A DNA stretch of 64,000 nucleotides. It comes from Sphagnum compactum. Taxonomy: Eukaryota > Bryophyta > Sphagnopsida > Sphagnales. Shown one piece after another: positions 48,801 to 60,794 of the stretch. Both the position numbers and the translations under genes were made by a program. Numbering within the stretch: the first letter of the stretch is position 1; the number at the start of each line of letters is the position of its first letter. The notes under the pieces are model-generated. The model was not told the DNA's origin and ran no database searches. It saw only the letters and a program-made list of their open reading frames with translations. The stretch covers positions 1,736,001 through 1,800,000 of the forward strand of contig OZ234494.1 in the NCBI GenBank assembly GCA_965153455.1, in the 5' to 3' direction.

Positions 48801-50873
48801 AAATGCTGAGAAAAGGAGGGATGTTGCAATGCCTCCCAAAATGCGCCCCAGCATAAGTACTCTATACTGTGGAGAGTGTTTGGTAATACAGCTCAAGATG
48901 TATGTCACACAGTATGTCACACTTGCTCTCTTACGCCCACTGCAGAAGGTGATGTCCACAATATTAGTCAGATGCTTCAAGACTATACTGATCATTAAGG
49001 ATTAAAATTGACTTGATATCATAGACCTGCTCTGAAAGGAACTAGCACACATACCTCTGCCATCCTTACCTTTTTGCAGAAAAGAGAGGACTGGTGAAAT
49101 TGCACAAATGTCACACCCAGGTCAGGGAGGGACACATCACCAGATGCACAACCCTGGTAGAAGAAGCTTATTACCACAAGGTTTACTACCCAAAACCACA
49201 ACTTCTAAGGCTATTGACAATGAGGCACTCTAAATACAAATACAGGCCAATAAAGATTGAGTATAACTCACTATTTGTCCCCAAGGGAGCCCACAATAGT
49301 GCCAAAGAGCATTGATGATCCAAATCCAGCAATAAAAAGCCTGCCAATATCACCCTGGCTGTAATTGTAATGCTGGTAGAGGGCATACACATATGGTCCC
49401 TGCAACCAGTCTCCAGCTGCACATCTCAAAAAGGTACATGCCAAAATAGACACATATGCATGTTAGGAGAAACTCTTTGGCTCCATGAAACTGTCACTGC
49501 AGTAGCAGTATCCTACATATTTCAGATGAATAACATATGAAAGATCCAGCAGTTGGGGCTTGTACTGCATCAACACAACAGCAACCCATTTCCAGCAGTT
49601 CGCATCACAGATCCACCTTGGACAGATGCAGCAATGCAGGCATAACAGGCCAACCCCTAACGTGAAATATAGAATATGGCTGACTCATGGCTCCATCTTC
49701 ACTAAATGAGATCAAAAGATGGAGAAACAGACACAGATCACACTTGCTGTGATACCTCCACCCCTCTGGATCTCAAAGACTGACACATTGCAGGAGCTGA
49801 GACAAGATCAGAAAATTCTGACAATCCAGAAGACACAACTGTAAATGGGCTCCTTGAGTCAGTATGTAGCTTGCCTCTTCATCTACACTGAAAAGTCAGT
49901 CTAAAACTCTGACAGTTTTGTTCTGTACAAAATATGGTGGAAATCTGAAATGTGCATAAATACACTGAGTGCACCCTAGACATAACTGTAAATGACTGCA
50001 TTGGGGCAAAGAGACCAACTTGATCAAACAACATGTAGAAAGGCACATTCTCAGCTCTCACAAAATGGAGAATTTCACACCATTGACACAACAACTCTCA
50101 AATATCTGGAAAATGCAATCCACAATTCCATGCTTGCTGCAAAATGTTTTCTGCTATAGCAACTGATTACCAAGAAGCAAGTTTGCTAGAAGAGTGAAAG
50201 ATTCAGTGCCACAAGCTACAAACATGATGGAAATTCTTGAGAAGAAACTTCTTCAAAGACTTAAACTGGAAGGTCTGGAATAGCCAGTTTCTTTTGAAAT
50301 TTTCATCTAGGAAAAAACTCTTTCAAGTAATTTCAGCAATGAAATACAGTAACCGACAAGGCTTCTCAAGCTTCCAGTGACAAGCATATTGAAGGATTGT
50401 CACAACAGACTGCACCAAAGACTTAAACAAAGCAACAGAGCAACATTATATGCCAAAAAAACAGAAATTAAAGACAGTCTTTAGGAACGGAAAACTGAAG
50501 CATTGATGTCCTGAGACCGTAAATATGCGGATCAAGTCTGTTTGTTTGTTTGTTTTTTTGGTTTTGAATGAAGGATCCGAAGCTTGAGCAACCAAAGAAG
50601 AGAGTCCGAGATGAAAAATACGCAGTCGACTGCAAGCATATCATCATCACGGGAATGAGAAGGAGAGATTGAAAGCACACAGGATGATGAGCAGATGAAG
50701 GAAGGAGGAACAAGCACATTACCCATCATAAGCGAGTACACCACCAAGTAATTGTTTTTGAAAGCATTGAAAGCCGGAGAAGTACTGATACGGTCCTTAC
50801 TTGACTTACTGAACTCCAAACCCGCCAACACCGCCACAAGCACTCCAAACACAAGGTAATAGTAAACCTCCAT
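45844..50873 (-). CDS. MFS transporter of the MFSD5 / molybdate-anion transporter (MOT2-like) family, eight exons
   Basis: Polytopic membrane protein of the major facilitator superfamily, in the plant group related to MFSD5 and algal molybdate transporter MOT2; the transported anion is inferred from the family only. Exons: 50873-50723, 49416-49272, 48939-48771, 48575-48305, 47932-47667, 47050-46835, 46399-46291, 45908-45844. All junctions are GT-AG and phase-consistent, giving 463 residues, the usual family length. Landmarks: start MEVYYYLVFGVLVAVLAGLE; AGDWLQGPYVYALY (about 51-64); MFS motif A as GSLGDKYGRKRA (about 93-104); GRILGGIATSLLFSAFESW (about 125-143); RGFEAQWLSLTFSKA; ALLGAIQSLFEGSMYTFVFL; FWPSIMKMRSQYLPEESRST; end EPLNI. 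About a dozen hydrophobic segments are evident. Introns are 195-1306 bases. No disabling change was seen. Confidence 0.95.
47095..47290 (-). repeat. Dispersed retroposon-like repeat, copy 2 (inside an MFS intron)
   Basis: On - it shows a pyrimidine-rich tract (complement of 47200-47280), then GCTAGCCAGCATCATGGCTGAG, then TTTGTGACAGAAATTCAGTA. The reading frame from ATGGCTGAG stays open (MAESSAYSQFVTEIQYAGRQ). It lies in the intron between exons 5 and 6 of the MFS gene. Same family as copies at 30.06 and 57.13 kb. Confidence 0.6.
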
Positions 50874-51204
50874 TGAGGAGAAAAACCGCCAGCACAGGTA
50901 GAAAAGAAAGAAAAGAGAAACCTCCGGCCGGGGAACTCCCCGCTCCGCCCTCTCCCCGCCCTCTCCGCTTCCGAACCTTCACTTGTTCGCTTTCTCGAAA
51001 AAAAACCAGAAAGGAGAACAAGAAGAAGGGGGAAAAAAAAGACTGAAAATACTGGCAGCTTGGAAATCTAAGACACAAGCCGGAGTGCCTCTCGAGCCCG
51101 CACTGCTACTCGAAATCTGGCACGAACAAAATGCGCGGAGCTGGTGGAGAGCGCGGAGGAAACGGAGGAGAGGAAGGCCGAGAGGAGGGAGGAAGGAGAA
51201 CAAG

Positions 51205-51480
51205 AACTGATCCAATGGTCACCATTTGCAGATGTAGTCAATCTAACGACCATTGATAGCGTTCAACAATAGGAAGCTGAAGACAAAGGCCCAGCAGACG
51301 AGAAAGAAGAAGAAGAAGGAGGGATCTAATGGTCACCATTTGCAAATGGAGTCAATCTAACGGCCACTGATAGCGTTCGAGACACACGAAGGCGGAGTGG
51401 AGGAGGAAGAACAAGAAGTGATCCAATGGTCACCATTTGCAAATGGTGTCGATCTAACGGCCAGTGTGATAGCGTTCACG
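51205..51480. repeat. Three-copy tandem repeat upstream of the MFS gene
   Basis: The block GATC(C/T)AATGGTCACCATTTGCA...GTC(A/G)ATCTAACG(G/A)CCA...TGATAGCGTTC occurs at 51209, 51323 and 51420 (periods 114 and 97). It lies about 335-600 bases upstream of the start codon at 50873, in the promoter region of this - strand gene. GGTCACC and CCATTTGCA-type words are therefore present three times. Confidence 0.9.
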
Positions 51481-51489
51481 TTTTGGTGC

Positions 51490-53095
51490 CTCGGTAAAAA
51501 CCTATTACAATTTGTTTTTTAATTTTATTGCAAATTTCCGAATTTTCAAGTCAAACCTGTAAAAAGTAAATAGTAAACCTACAGCTTGAGGGATTTTACC
51601 GAGCAGTAGCCTAAGTTCTGCAGACCAGAATAAAATGACCCCTACTCATCAATATGGCCCAGGGTTTTTTCTTTTTCTTTTCTTTTTTTTCGATTTTGTG
51701 ATGTACCTGAAGTGGTGATATGATCCATAAGATGATTTAGCCAGATTTGGCTATATACTGGATATGAAAGTTTTTAAAAAAACCAGAAAATCCTTCTATA
51801 TTCTTGGCTACCTATTGGAACTTATCATTAAATCTGGCAATTTGGGATTTATTTTTTTTCCATTGACATCTGGCGAATTTGGGCCATTTGGGCCATTTGT
51901 ATAGATGGAAATCATATTTTCACAATTTTTTTTGGTTTTTGAACAAAAATATTTTGGGAAAATTTCAACATTTCTGAAAATAATATAATTATGTATCGAA
52001 TCTGCCACCAATATACTAGGAGACATTCCCTGTTTTTCAGGGAAATTTTCAGGGAAAAAGTCCAATTCTTTTGAAAAATAATTGAAAATTTTATCACATT
52101 TTGGCTCAGGTTTTGGTTTGGTAGGATGAACCAGCACCAAACACTAGTTTGTAACTTCAACTTCTTTAGTGAGGCCTTTTATTAGTCATCATATTTGACC
52201 CAAAATTAAATTTGAACCCACAGCCCCAATTTAATCTTAAGACGGGATTTATTGTTAGAAGTGACATTAAAAAAATAAAATTACATTGTTAAGAGGGTAT
52301 AAATGCAGGTGCTAGTTCATGCATGGACAATTTTATTTAGCAGTTTTTATTGTTTAAACAGGTTCTACGAACTATCCCTATGTACTCCTAAATCCCTCTT
52401 GGGATGCTCCCTAATTGATGTAAAAACTCACCCTAATTATTGTAGTGTATTTAGATGACCATTCTACCATGCAAGAAGAACTTAACCACCCTCTTCCAGG
52501 ATCTTATGAAACCGAAGAAAGCTTCCACAGTGGAAGAATGCCTGTCCTCTGAAAAATTAGGGCAGGTTTTTATGTCGAAGAAGGGTAACGCCTTCAGCCC
52601 TTCGATGTTTTTGTGTGTTTGTTATTCAGGCTATCGGTCTCATGGCTAGGCATCTCAAAACAAGGAAGAGCCTTCAGCCCTACCCTTCTCCTCGTGGGAT
52701 AAAAATTCATTTCAAACTACGTAGGTCGCTTGTTGTCGTAAACTCTCAACCCATATCCCAACTTGTGTAACCTCAAATAAGATAGGGTTGTCTATGGCAG
52801 CATGTCAGAGGTGTGCACATGTGCAGCAGCAGGAGCCCAGTGTCTCTCCCCCAATTTTCTTCCCTTTTTCTTCACACTTAGAGATGGCCGTGCCCATACC
52901 CATGGCAGTTCCATTGACTCCAAGCACTGACTACCCAAAGGGTGGTGGAGCAAGCTCCATGTTGATAGGCTTTAAGGTTGAGGGTATAAGTTTTCCAGTG
53001 AATAAAATAGTTTGCATAAAAATGAAGCCATTTGCCCTTTTAAAAGAGCAGTCAACCCAACGAAGCTAATAATTAGGTGAAGGGTGGAATCTCTT
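51490..53095. other. Intergenic, no gene recognised
   Basis: AT-rich DNA, then a slightly GC-richer stretch at 52450-53070 with a 93-codon + frame (52788-53069) that resembles nothing known. Confidence 0.35.
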
Positions 53096-53100
53096 CTCTC

Positions 53101-53312
53101 TCTCTTAAGTGACAATTGCAGACTAAGTAACCTGCAAGAACTCATTATGTGTGAGAGAACTCGCATCCTCAAGTTGATTACAAGAAATAACCAGTTGTTC
53201 TTCTTGCTCTCTTAAGTGACAATTACAGACTAGGTAACCTGCAAGAAGATGATGTGTGTTAACTCACATCCTCAAGTCGGTTACCAGACGTAACCAGTTG
53301 TTTACAGTGAGG
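53101..53312. repeat. 107-bp tandem duplication
   Basis: TCTCTTAAGTGACAATT(G/A)CAGACTA begins at 53101 and again at 53208. Both copies run through CCTGCAAGAA, CATCCTCAAGT and AACCAGTTGTT. Confidence 0.9.
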
Positions 53313-53377
53313 AGTTATTATGGGGGACCAATGGTGCACTGGGGCACTCCACTCATACAAACGAACGAGTTACTTTT

Positions 53378-53480
53378 GTGTGTGTGTGTGTGTGTGTGTG
53401 TCCACCCGCATAAACCCTAAACCTTAAACCCTAATTTTAGAATGAGGGTTTTGGGTTGGGTTGGGTTGGGGCGGGGGACA
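53378..53480. repeat. (GT)n microsatellite followed by telomere-like and GGGTT repeats
   Basis: A TG run (about 53379-53402) is followed by TAAACCCTAAACCTTAAACC (about 53410, plant telomere-like units) and TTGGGTTGGGTTGGGTTGGGG (about 53453-53472). Confidence 0.85.
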
Positions 53481-54061
53481 CTATTCAAGAGCTTGAATAT
53501 ATAAAACTGACTGAACTAAGCTTGTCCAAAATTAGGGGTCGGTGCCCTCAATTATTTGTCTGGACATTGAGGGTGTGTCTTAGTTGGGAGAGGAGGTGCC
53601 TGATTGATTAGCACATATAGCCAATTTAGGTTATTAAATGGGTGTCAGGTGGGACCCTTTTGCACACATATTTATGGAGACCCTCCCATTTACCTGTCCA
53701 GGTAATTTTGTTGGCTCTGACCAGAGGAAAGGCACTTTACATTAGTGAAGGATTTTGGTGTAAATTTTTTTTGGCTTGACGTTCCAGTGTTTTTCTTAGG
53801 AATTTTTGTTTGTAGCCAAAGTGTTAATCATCCATAGGAACACGTAAAAATAAGTGGCAATCATCCCTAGAAATATTTAGCCAAATCTGGCTATAAACGC
53901 TTGTAAATGGGATAAGACGTTGCATAATTAAGGGGGGGGGTTTTAATCCTTACTTCCCCCACTGTCTTATTTGGAATGCAGAATTGGCAGAAAGTGTTGT
54001 GTTTTTCTGCTTTTAATAGTCAGAGGGTTCACCCCATGAGGCGACACAAAATCTGACTGTC

Positions 54062-54372
54062 AAAAGTATTATTACATTCCCCTATGTTCGGGTTTAGGTT
54101 TAGAGAGAGGCAGAGTGAGAGTGTTGTAACAATTTTAGCCCAAAATCAAAAGTATTATATTCCTCTATGTTTGGGTTTAGGTTGAGAGAGAGAGAGTGTG
54201 TGTGTGTGTTGTAACAATTTTAGTCCAAAGTCTCAAAGGATCCAAAGAGAGTTGTACTTTGTGACAATTTTTTATTCCAAAGTCCCAAAGGATCGAAAGT
54301 GGGATGGATTGAGAAGCAACAAAAGCAAGAGGATCGAAAGTGAGATGGATTGAGAAGCAGGAAAAGCAGCAA
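54062..54372. repeat. Nested tandem repeats, periods about 87 and 41
   Basis: AAAAGTATTATTACATTCC.. at 54062 recurs as AAAAGTATTATATTCC at 54149. AGGATCGAAAGTG(G/A)GATGGATTGAGAAGC at about 54290 recurs at 54331. A short (GT)n tract lies between them. Confidence 0.85.
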
Positions 54373-54409
54373 AGTATTAAGGTACTAAGCGAGAACAAAT
54401 TTCACGAGG

Positions 54410-57120
54410 TTTAGGGTTTAAGGTTTTGGTAAATTTTTGCACCTGATTTATGGAGTTATCCATAAAGTCACCCTCTCTTTGAGCCCTAATTTGACCCTCT
54501 GATCCCTGTTTCGTCCCCAATTTAGTTGTATCCATAACACAAGCAAAATTGGGCACTCTTTCATGAAACTAGGTATTATTATTAGTTCAGAAGATTTGCA
54601 AGATCTTGTTCTGACAAGGTTTGATTCAATGAAGAGTATCAGCAGGCAGTAGTCAAGGTACAGGTAAGGCAAATCCAAAACTGGTGCTGAAACTCCCCCC
54701 AGGACCAACTCAGGTGAGAAAACTAGGTTGGTCTCTTCCCCTTTTTATTATGTATTGCTTCTATCCCGTCTTCTCATGTCGTCCCCAGTTCCGGCGAAAC
54801 TGGGGACCAGTACCCCTTCATCTATTGTGCTGTCATATGCAGTTCCAGATACCTTTTTGGCACCAATCCGAGAAGCATCTTACCTTAAGCGCTGATTAGA
54901 GATTAAGGTACCTCATGAGATTAAGGTACCCATCCCCACGGCCGGCGGGGTCAAGGACCAAGTGGAGTGTAGCGACAATTTATGGGAGGTTCAAAGATAC
55001 ACTTCTCTTACTTTCTATGGACCGCATCATCGAGCCCAGTAGGGCAGATACTGTTCCATCGGGTCCTAATGTGTTATACCAGGGCCTATTCCAGAGTGCA
55101 ACTGGTGTTCTCCACCATGGATTCACAACCAAAGTGGACCTAGCACCACAAGTGGAACTGGCAAAACCAAAAGTGGAACCAGCAGATGACCAACGGTCCC
55201 ACTAGGAAGAAGTCTCTATAAGTGCCTGGTTGAGACACCTAAACTGGTTTGGTTACATAAGAAATCATTAAACTTCACTGGTAACAACATGCAGGAAGGC
55301 CCTTGTTTATATAACACATGTGTAAGGTCACATGTGTAAGGTCTTCCACTTCTTGACAGGGATCTTCTGATATCTTGTAAGATACTATGAAAACTTATGC
55401 AACGTATTATCATCTTCGAAATACGACAAGGAAATTTCAATGAGTGTTTATGGTGCAAAAGATATTCAGATGGTCAGACAAAATCACATATTACGGACTA
55501 TGGAATGGTCAAGCACCTGCCCATGAGGCAATATAGCACCCAACATAGTTGGGCACGGATGGGGTCATTCCATAACATTGAGGTCTGGGTGGCAGATTCA
55601 ATATATTTTTACAAAAATCATGTGAAACAGACATTTTGGTCACTATTCTGTGAGTGTAGGATCATCACCAGGAGATTATGTCATATACTGTGGTCAGGAA
55701 AATGACATAATCTGCCACCCCAAACCTTAATGCACTAGAGATTGCACCACCCTAGGGATACATTCTGCCTCCTGTATGGAACTAGACTATTATAAAAATG
55801 AAATTGGGTACATCATCTTTCATGGCAGATTGCCTTTGGCGTTATGTTTCTCATCAGTGCTTCAGATGCTTTTGTATGTTGGAGGCAGCTTATGATGTGG
55901 TGATTTCCCAAGCATCTCCAAATGACCTATATACATTAAGGGGTCTTCCATTTCCTGCAATCAAGCAGGCCACAAAAGGAGTTGGTTAGTTGAGCATACA
56001 GGTATAACTTCATCAAGTACCATCTTATAGGTAGGTATCTGTTTTATCCATCAAATTCCAATACAAAAGTTGGGAAAGTCTCATGAAGAAATGCCAGGTG
56101 AAAAAACGTTTGTGATGATGGCCAGCACAGGGCACCACAAGATGTTTACATAACTGCCACCCAAAGCCCCCTTCATGACAACAGAACTCTCACATGAAAT
56201 CCTTTCTGCCAGTTTGTGAAGTACAGTAATCATTACCCCAATGTACATTCCAAACAAACTATCAATGCATGTAAGAATTGGAGAAATGCACAATATATAT
56301 GGGCATAAAAAAGCCTGGAAAATCCTTTTTACCTTGTTTGTGTTTGTGGGGCTGGAAGAGGCACAATCCACATGCTGTCCACATCTTGCAGTGCACTTCA
56401 GAGGGGTGGAGTCCTTAGATAGCTCCACAATCCACAAACATTAAGATCAATACTGCTGTCACCCACTTGCAACATGCATTCCAGTCGAATTGAGAATATG
56501 AATGAAGCATGGAATCAGTTGTTGGATGCAGTTTCAAAAGACCTTGCATCTCTCCATAATCGCAAAGTAAGCTGTAAGCAGTACACATTGCACCTTGTTA
56601 AGTACATATACAGATGTATATGCATATCTCCAAAATTGCAGAGAAATCTCCACAACAAAGGTAAACATGACAGTGGATGGAGTTATAACCTTTACTAGAG
56701 CTGCTCACAAAGTCTCAGACCATTCAACTTTATCACAAACAGCAGTAATGAGCTGCCATGACTACCCACTGACTTTATCAGCACCCAATGGACATGGATA
56801 AGTACATAATAATCAGCCCAAAACCTTCCCAATGATGGGCGTACATAAGTACATAGTAATCTGACCAACATCTGGGGCAAATATTGGACAAAAATATTCA
56901 TCCTAAGTTCCTGTTGCATTTCTGGAAGCAACATATATGTACAGATGTGAATCTCTCAATATGTACTGATAATTTCTCCATACATATAAGTGTGCTAACC
57001 TGAATAGATTTGAGAGATGACCCGATAATAAGGTTATGGATACTTCAGCAAGCATGAAAAACAGGAAACCTGACTATAATCAGAAGAGAAAAGAAAAGAA
57101 AAAAGTAAGGCACAGCTTGA
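54410..57120. other. Intergenic, no gene recognised
   Basis: Several frames of 60-118 codons occur, such as 54915-55205 (+), 55397-55705 (+) and 56081-56437 (-). None shows a recognisable domain or splice-consistent partner. Confidence 0.35.
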
Positions 57121-57129
57121 ACCACAGCA

Positions 57130-57480
57130 ACAGTTGTATACATGTTCATGCACCTTCAACAGCAACATGTGGAATTTATCACCTACCATAACATCCCCTA
57201 TGACTTCATCAGCTTCTGGCAGTAGTGTGGAGGTTAATGTCAAACATTAACCAATGAATCAGTCTATTGAGATTCTGTCGTGAGTAACATGAAATCGTAA
57301 CTATCATACTAGCTAGCTCAACAAAGCCTAAAACCGAAGGAGACAATAAAAAAAACCCACAAAGAAAGAGGAACACGAATGAAAGAGAAAAAGAAGGAAA
57401 GGAAAAACAAAGAGTCAAGGAAAATCAGTAGCAAGAAAAGAGGAAGAAAATAGAGCAAAACAAAATGGAGATATTTAGAG
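57130..57480 (-). repeat. Dispersed retroposon-like repeat, copy 3
   Basis: On - it has a long pyrimidine-rich leader (complement of 57340-57470), then GAGCTAGCTAGTATGATAG, a diverged ACGACAGAATCTCAATAGACT block, and then a frame reading LLPEADEVIGDVMVGDKFHM. That last block matches EGDQVTGEVVVDK in copy 1. It lies about 420 bases beyond the PIRL stop codon. Confidence 0.55.
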
Positions 57481-57898
57481 GATGATACTTGATTCAGGAT
57501 CTGGCCCTTCTGATCATACTCAGTGGCTGTACCAGCTCCAGAGGCAGTCAATCTGGTTACTACAGCTGTGAAGTTTTTCCAGTGATTAAAACAATGCTGT
57601 AAAGATTTTTCAATCTTTACACACAAGAAAACCAAGTCAACTATGGCGAAGCAACAGTAACTTTTTTTTCAGATGAATGCCTTTCAAGTGCTTGAATCAA
57701 ATCCCATGTATTCACAGTATCCACCCCTGAAACAGAATAACCAGTCCAAGGTAAACATGAAAACTGACAGGAAATCTGACTCCTCATCTGTCACGTCTCT
57801 CACACATTTGACCAGAGGATGAATCATATTTCAGAATGCAGTTTATTTACAGTTGGTTGCGGGACAGTTTTGCCCCAGGGGTCAAAGACATCAGCACC

Positions 57899-60667
57899 CT
57901 ACAGCTGTTGATCAAGGAATGCATCATCCTCAGATTTTTTTGGCCCCCATGTCTTTACTCCCAGCATATCACTCACTCCTCCTGTCCACATTTTCCCAAA
58001 CCAGTTATTCAGCAGCGCTCCTCCTGCCCAAGTCGGAAGCCATCCTTCTGAGTTCTCAGTGTGTGCTGTATCACCACTGTCTGTCAATGTCTTCTCCTCA
58101 TCTGTTCTCAGACTTTCCTTCCAGCACTCCAACATGTATGCAATAACAGCCTCTTCTCCTTGCTGAACAACTTCCATGGGAGGAATTGTCAATGGATTCT
58201 CCTCAAGTTTCAACCTTCTCAAGTTTGTCAGCCTTCCGATGGAGATGGGAAGCTCATGGATCTGATTGAAACTGAGATCCAGATCCAAAAGAGAAACAAG
58301 GTCCCCAATGCTATCTGGGATGGTGGTCAAATCATTGAAGTTGCTGCTTACATCAAGCATCTCAAGGTTCAAGAGATTGCCTACGGCTGCTGGCAAGCTC
58401 CGGAGCTTGTTGAAGTGAATGTCCAGAACTTTTAAGGACCGAAGCTCACCAATTGATGAGGGCAACCCTGTAATCTTGTTCAGGTGCAGGTACAACTTCT
58501 GGAGATTGACCAGTTGAAATCCAAAGTCTGAGGGCCAAACCTCCAGCTGGTTAAAATTTGCTATCAGCTCCACCAAGTTGCTGCAAATACCCCAAACCTC
58601 ATAAGAACACTCTCCAGGGTAACAACTGCACCTCAGCAAAATGGATCAGCATTGCTTTTGTTGTTTTCTTCAAGGCAAAGTTGTTCACACAGCCACTGTG
58701 AATTACCCACTCCAGTATAAGTAGCAAAGTGAGGCCAAGCTACCACTAATCTTGGGCAGTATGACTTCATGATCATATCATGACCACTCTTCCATGAAAC
58801 ATCAACCAGAGAGGGTCTTTGGCTCAACACTTTCAAAATCACATGCAGCACCGTAGTCAATGATGAAGCTGCAAAATCTCAAAAGTCTGGACAAGCTATG
58901 GCTGAATTAACTAAATAGCAACCATATGCTAGGCCACAAAAATGTATTCAGGAGTTGATCTGGAGCAAACTTGGCTAAACAACTCAAAGCCAGCTCCATG
59001 CCTTGCCCTGGAGGAGTTAGTACCTGCAGCGTCCAAGACTCGCAGGCAAGGTCTTCAGCACATTTCCTGATATGTTGAGAGATTTGAGATTTGAAAGCAA
59101 CCCGATGGAGTCTGGTAATGCCTTAAGTTGGTTATGTTGTACATCAAGCGTCTCCAAGCTCACAAGACCAGCTATGGAGTCAGGAATAATCTGTCACAAG
59201 GTAGCAAAATGGAAAGGATGACTTTGTCAACTAGGCATAAAAATGAGGCGGAATCAAAGGTGACAGAACTCAACAACTGTAACTGAAAATCAATGCAGCT
59301 TCACTTATTACAATTCTACAACATGACCATGTAAGTACATATCATAATGCAGACCAAGCAAATCAACACTCTCTGCTTACTAGGTCCAGTTGAGCCTGAC
59401 CTCTAAACAATTGTTTGCCAGGTTCAAGTGGACAATTGATGAGATTTTCCCAAACAACTCTGGCAGGTGCACCAGATACCGTCCCTTGAGGTCAAGGCTG
59501 TCCAATTGCTGTTCTTGAGCTTCTTGCAATTTTGCTGAAACATCCAAGTCAACCTCATCTGTGGGTTCGACAGTAGCTGCTGATGATGAATCTGGCATGC
59601 CTTCAAGAGCCAATTCTGATTGCTTCACATCATCCTCATACAACTGATGGAGATCATCCAACTCAATCAAAGACAGGTAGGGCACCTTTGCATTCTCTGC
59701 TGCTTCCCTCAGCTCCTTCTCCTTTTCCCCCTGAATAGGTAGTATAACACGTGTAACAGCCACTCAGCCAACTACCACACTCTTGGGACTTGACAGGTAG
59801 ACTAAGATGAATGCAATCTACTGGAAAGTTGCACTCTTAATTCCAAACTGAACACCCTTATTGAGGCTTGTGAGTCACAAAGGGACAGTAGGAGAACAAC
59901 AACAACACAGCATCCCAACACAAGCAAATCTTTCGCAATCCCCCCAGCCCCCTTCATTCATTCATTCAGTTCCCAACATCATTAACATCCAGAGCCTCCT
60001 CCTATGCTTGTCAGTTGCAAGAGCATGAAGACGATCTTCATGAAGCAGCATCAGTTAGGGTTTGTAGTGCATCATCCATTTGTAATCCACAACATGATAT
60101 CACATGGCAATTAGGTTCATTTCCAAAAGACGAAGAAGGAGCAGTAGCAGCACAAATGCCACAGCATGTGGCGAGTTCAAAAAATTCAAACTGTGCTTCA
60201 AATCCACCTCTGCATCACCTTCTTCCATCCTTCGTTCCCCTTCCTTAATGGTTTGCAATTCTCTTAGCCTGCATCTTCTTTAGGGTTTTCTCGCTTGATT
60301 CCACTAGATTCGCAACATAGTAGAGAATTGGCCGTCAGAAAGGAAGAAAAGCACGAAAGAAAGAAACCCTAGAAAAATGAAAAACACCGCAACCAACCTG
60401 CTGCGTCGTCCGCAATTGCTGCTCAATTTGGCCGCCACCGCCGTTGCCAGCAACGGGCGCGAGGGCGACTTCAGCATCAGCAGTAGCAGCAGAAACTAGA
60501 TTCTCCAACTGTTCTTGCAGACACGCATCGATACGCAGCAACGCGTTTCGAGCTTCGTCCACCTGCACACCGGAGGGACGCGGCCCCAACTCCGCCAACT
60601 CCGCTCGCATGGCCGCCAATTTTTCCAACAGCGACACATTCTCTGCTGCGGCCTCGTCCTCCTCCAT
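57899..60667 (-). CDS. Plant intracellular Ras-group-related LRR protein (PIRL-like), four exons
   Basis: Cytosolic or nuclear leucine-rich-repeat protein of the PIRL class, plant relatives of animal Ras-group LRR scaffolds such as SHOC2; the partners are unknown. Exons: 60667-60398, 59730-59401, 59190-59024, 58580-57899; junctions are phase-consistent and give 482 residues. The exon 2 donor is the slightly unusual GAG|GTCAGG; it is chosen because it yields [14 protein letters not shown], an unbroken LRR. Residues 1-190 are acidic and Ala/Glu-rich with coiled-coil character ([10 protein letters not shown] at the start, [10 protein letters not shown] later). About ten 23-residue LRRs follow (about 175-400), for example [32 protein letters not shown] and [16 protein letters not shown]. 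The tail ends DDAFLDQQL, as in PIRLs. A GTG upstream is in frame, but the first ATG is at 60667. Confidence 0.93.
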
Positions 60668-60734
60668 CCTCTCGCCGGTCTTCTCCGTTGCCCCAATTCC
60701 TCGCAAATCACATAACAACACTTCCCTTCGACTT

Positions 60735-60760
60735 CTTCTTCTTCTTCTTCTTCTTCGTCA
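60735..60760. repeat. (CTT)n microsatellite in the PIRL leader
   Basis: Run of CTT units just upstream of the PIRL start codon; on the sense strand this is an AAG-rich leader. Confidence 0.9.
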
Positions 60761-60794
60761 TCGTAGTCGTCTTATCCTGCCGAGCGAGACAGAG

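Noticed and set aside
56081-56437. 118-codon - strand frame with hydrophobic stretches
   Set aside because: No recognisable domain, no splice partner, and composition like the surrounding DNA; kept only as a note.
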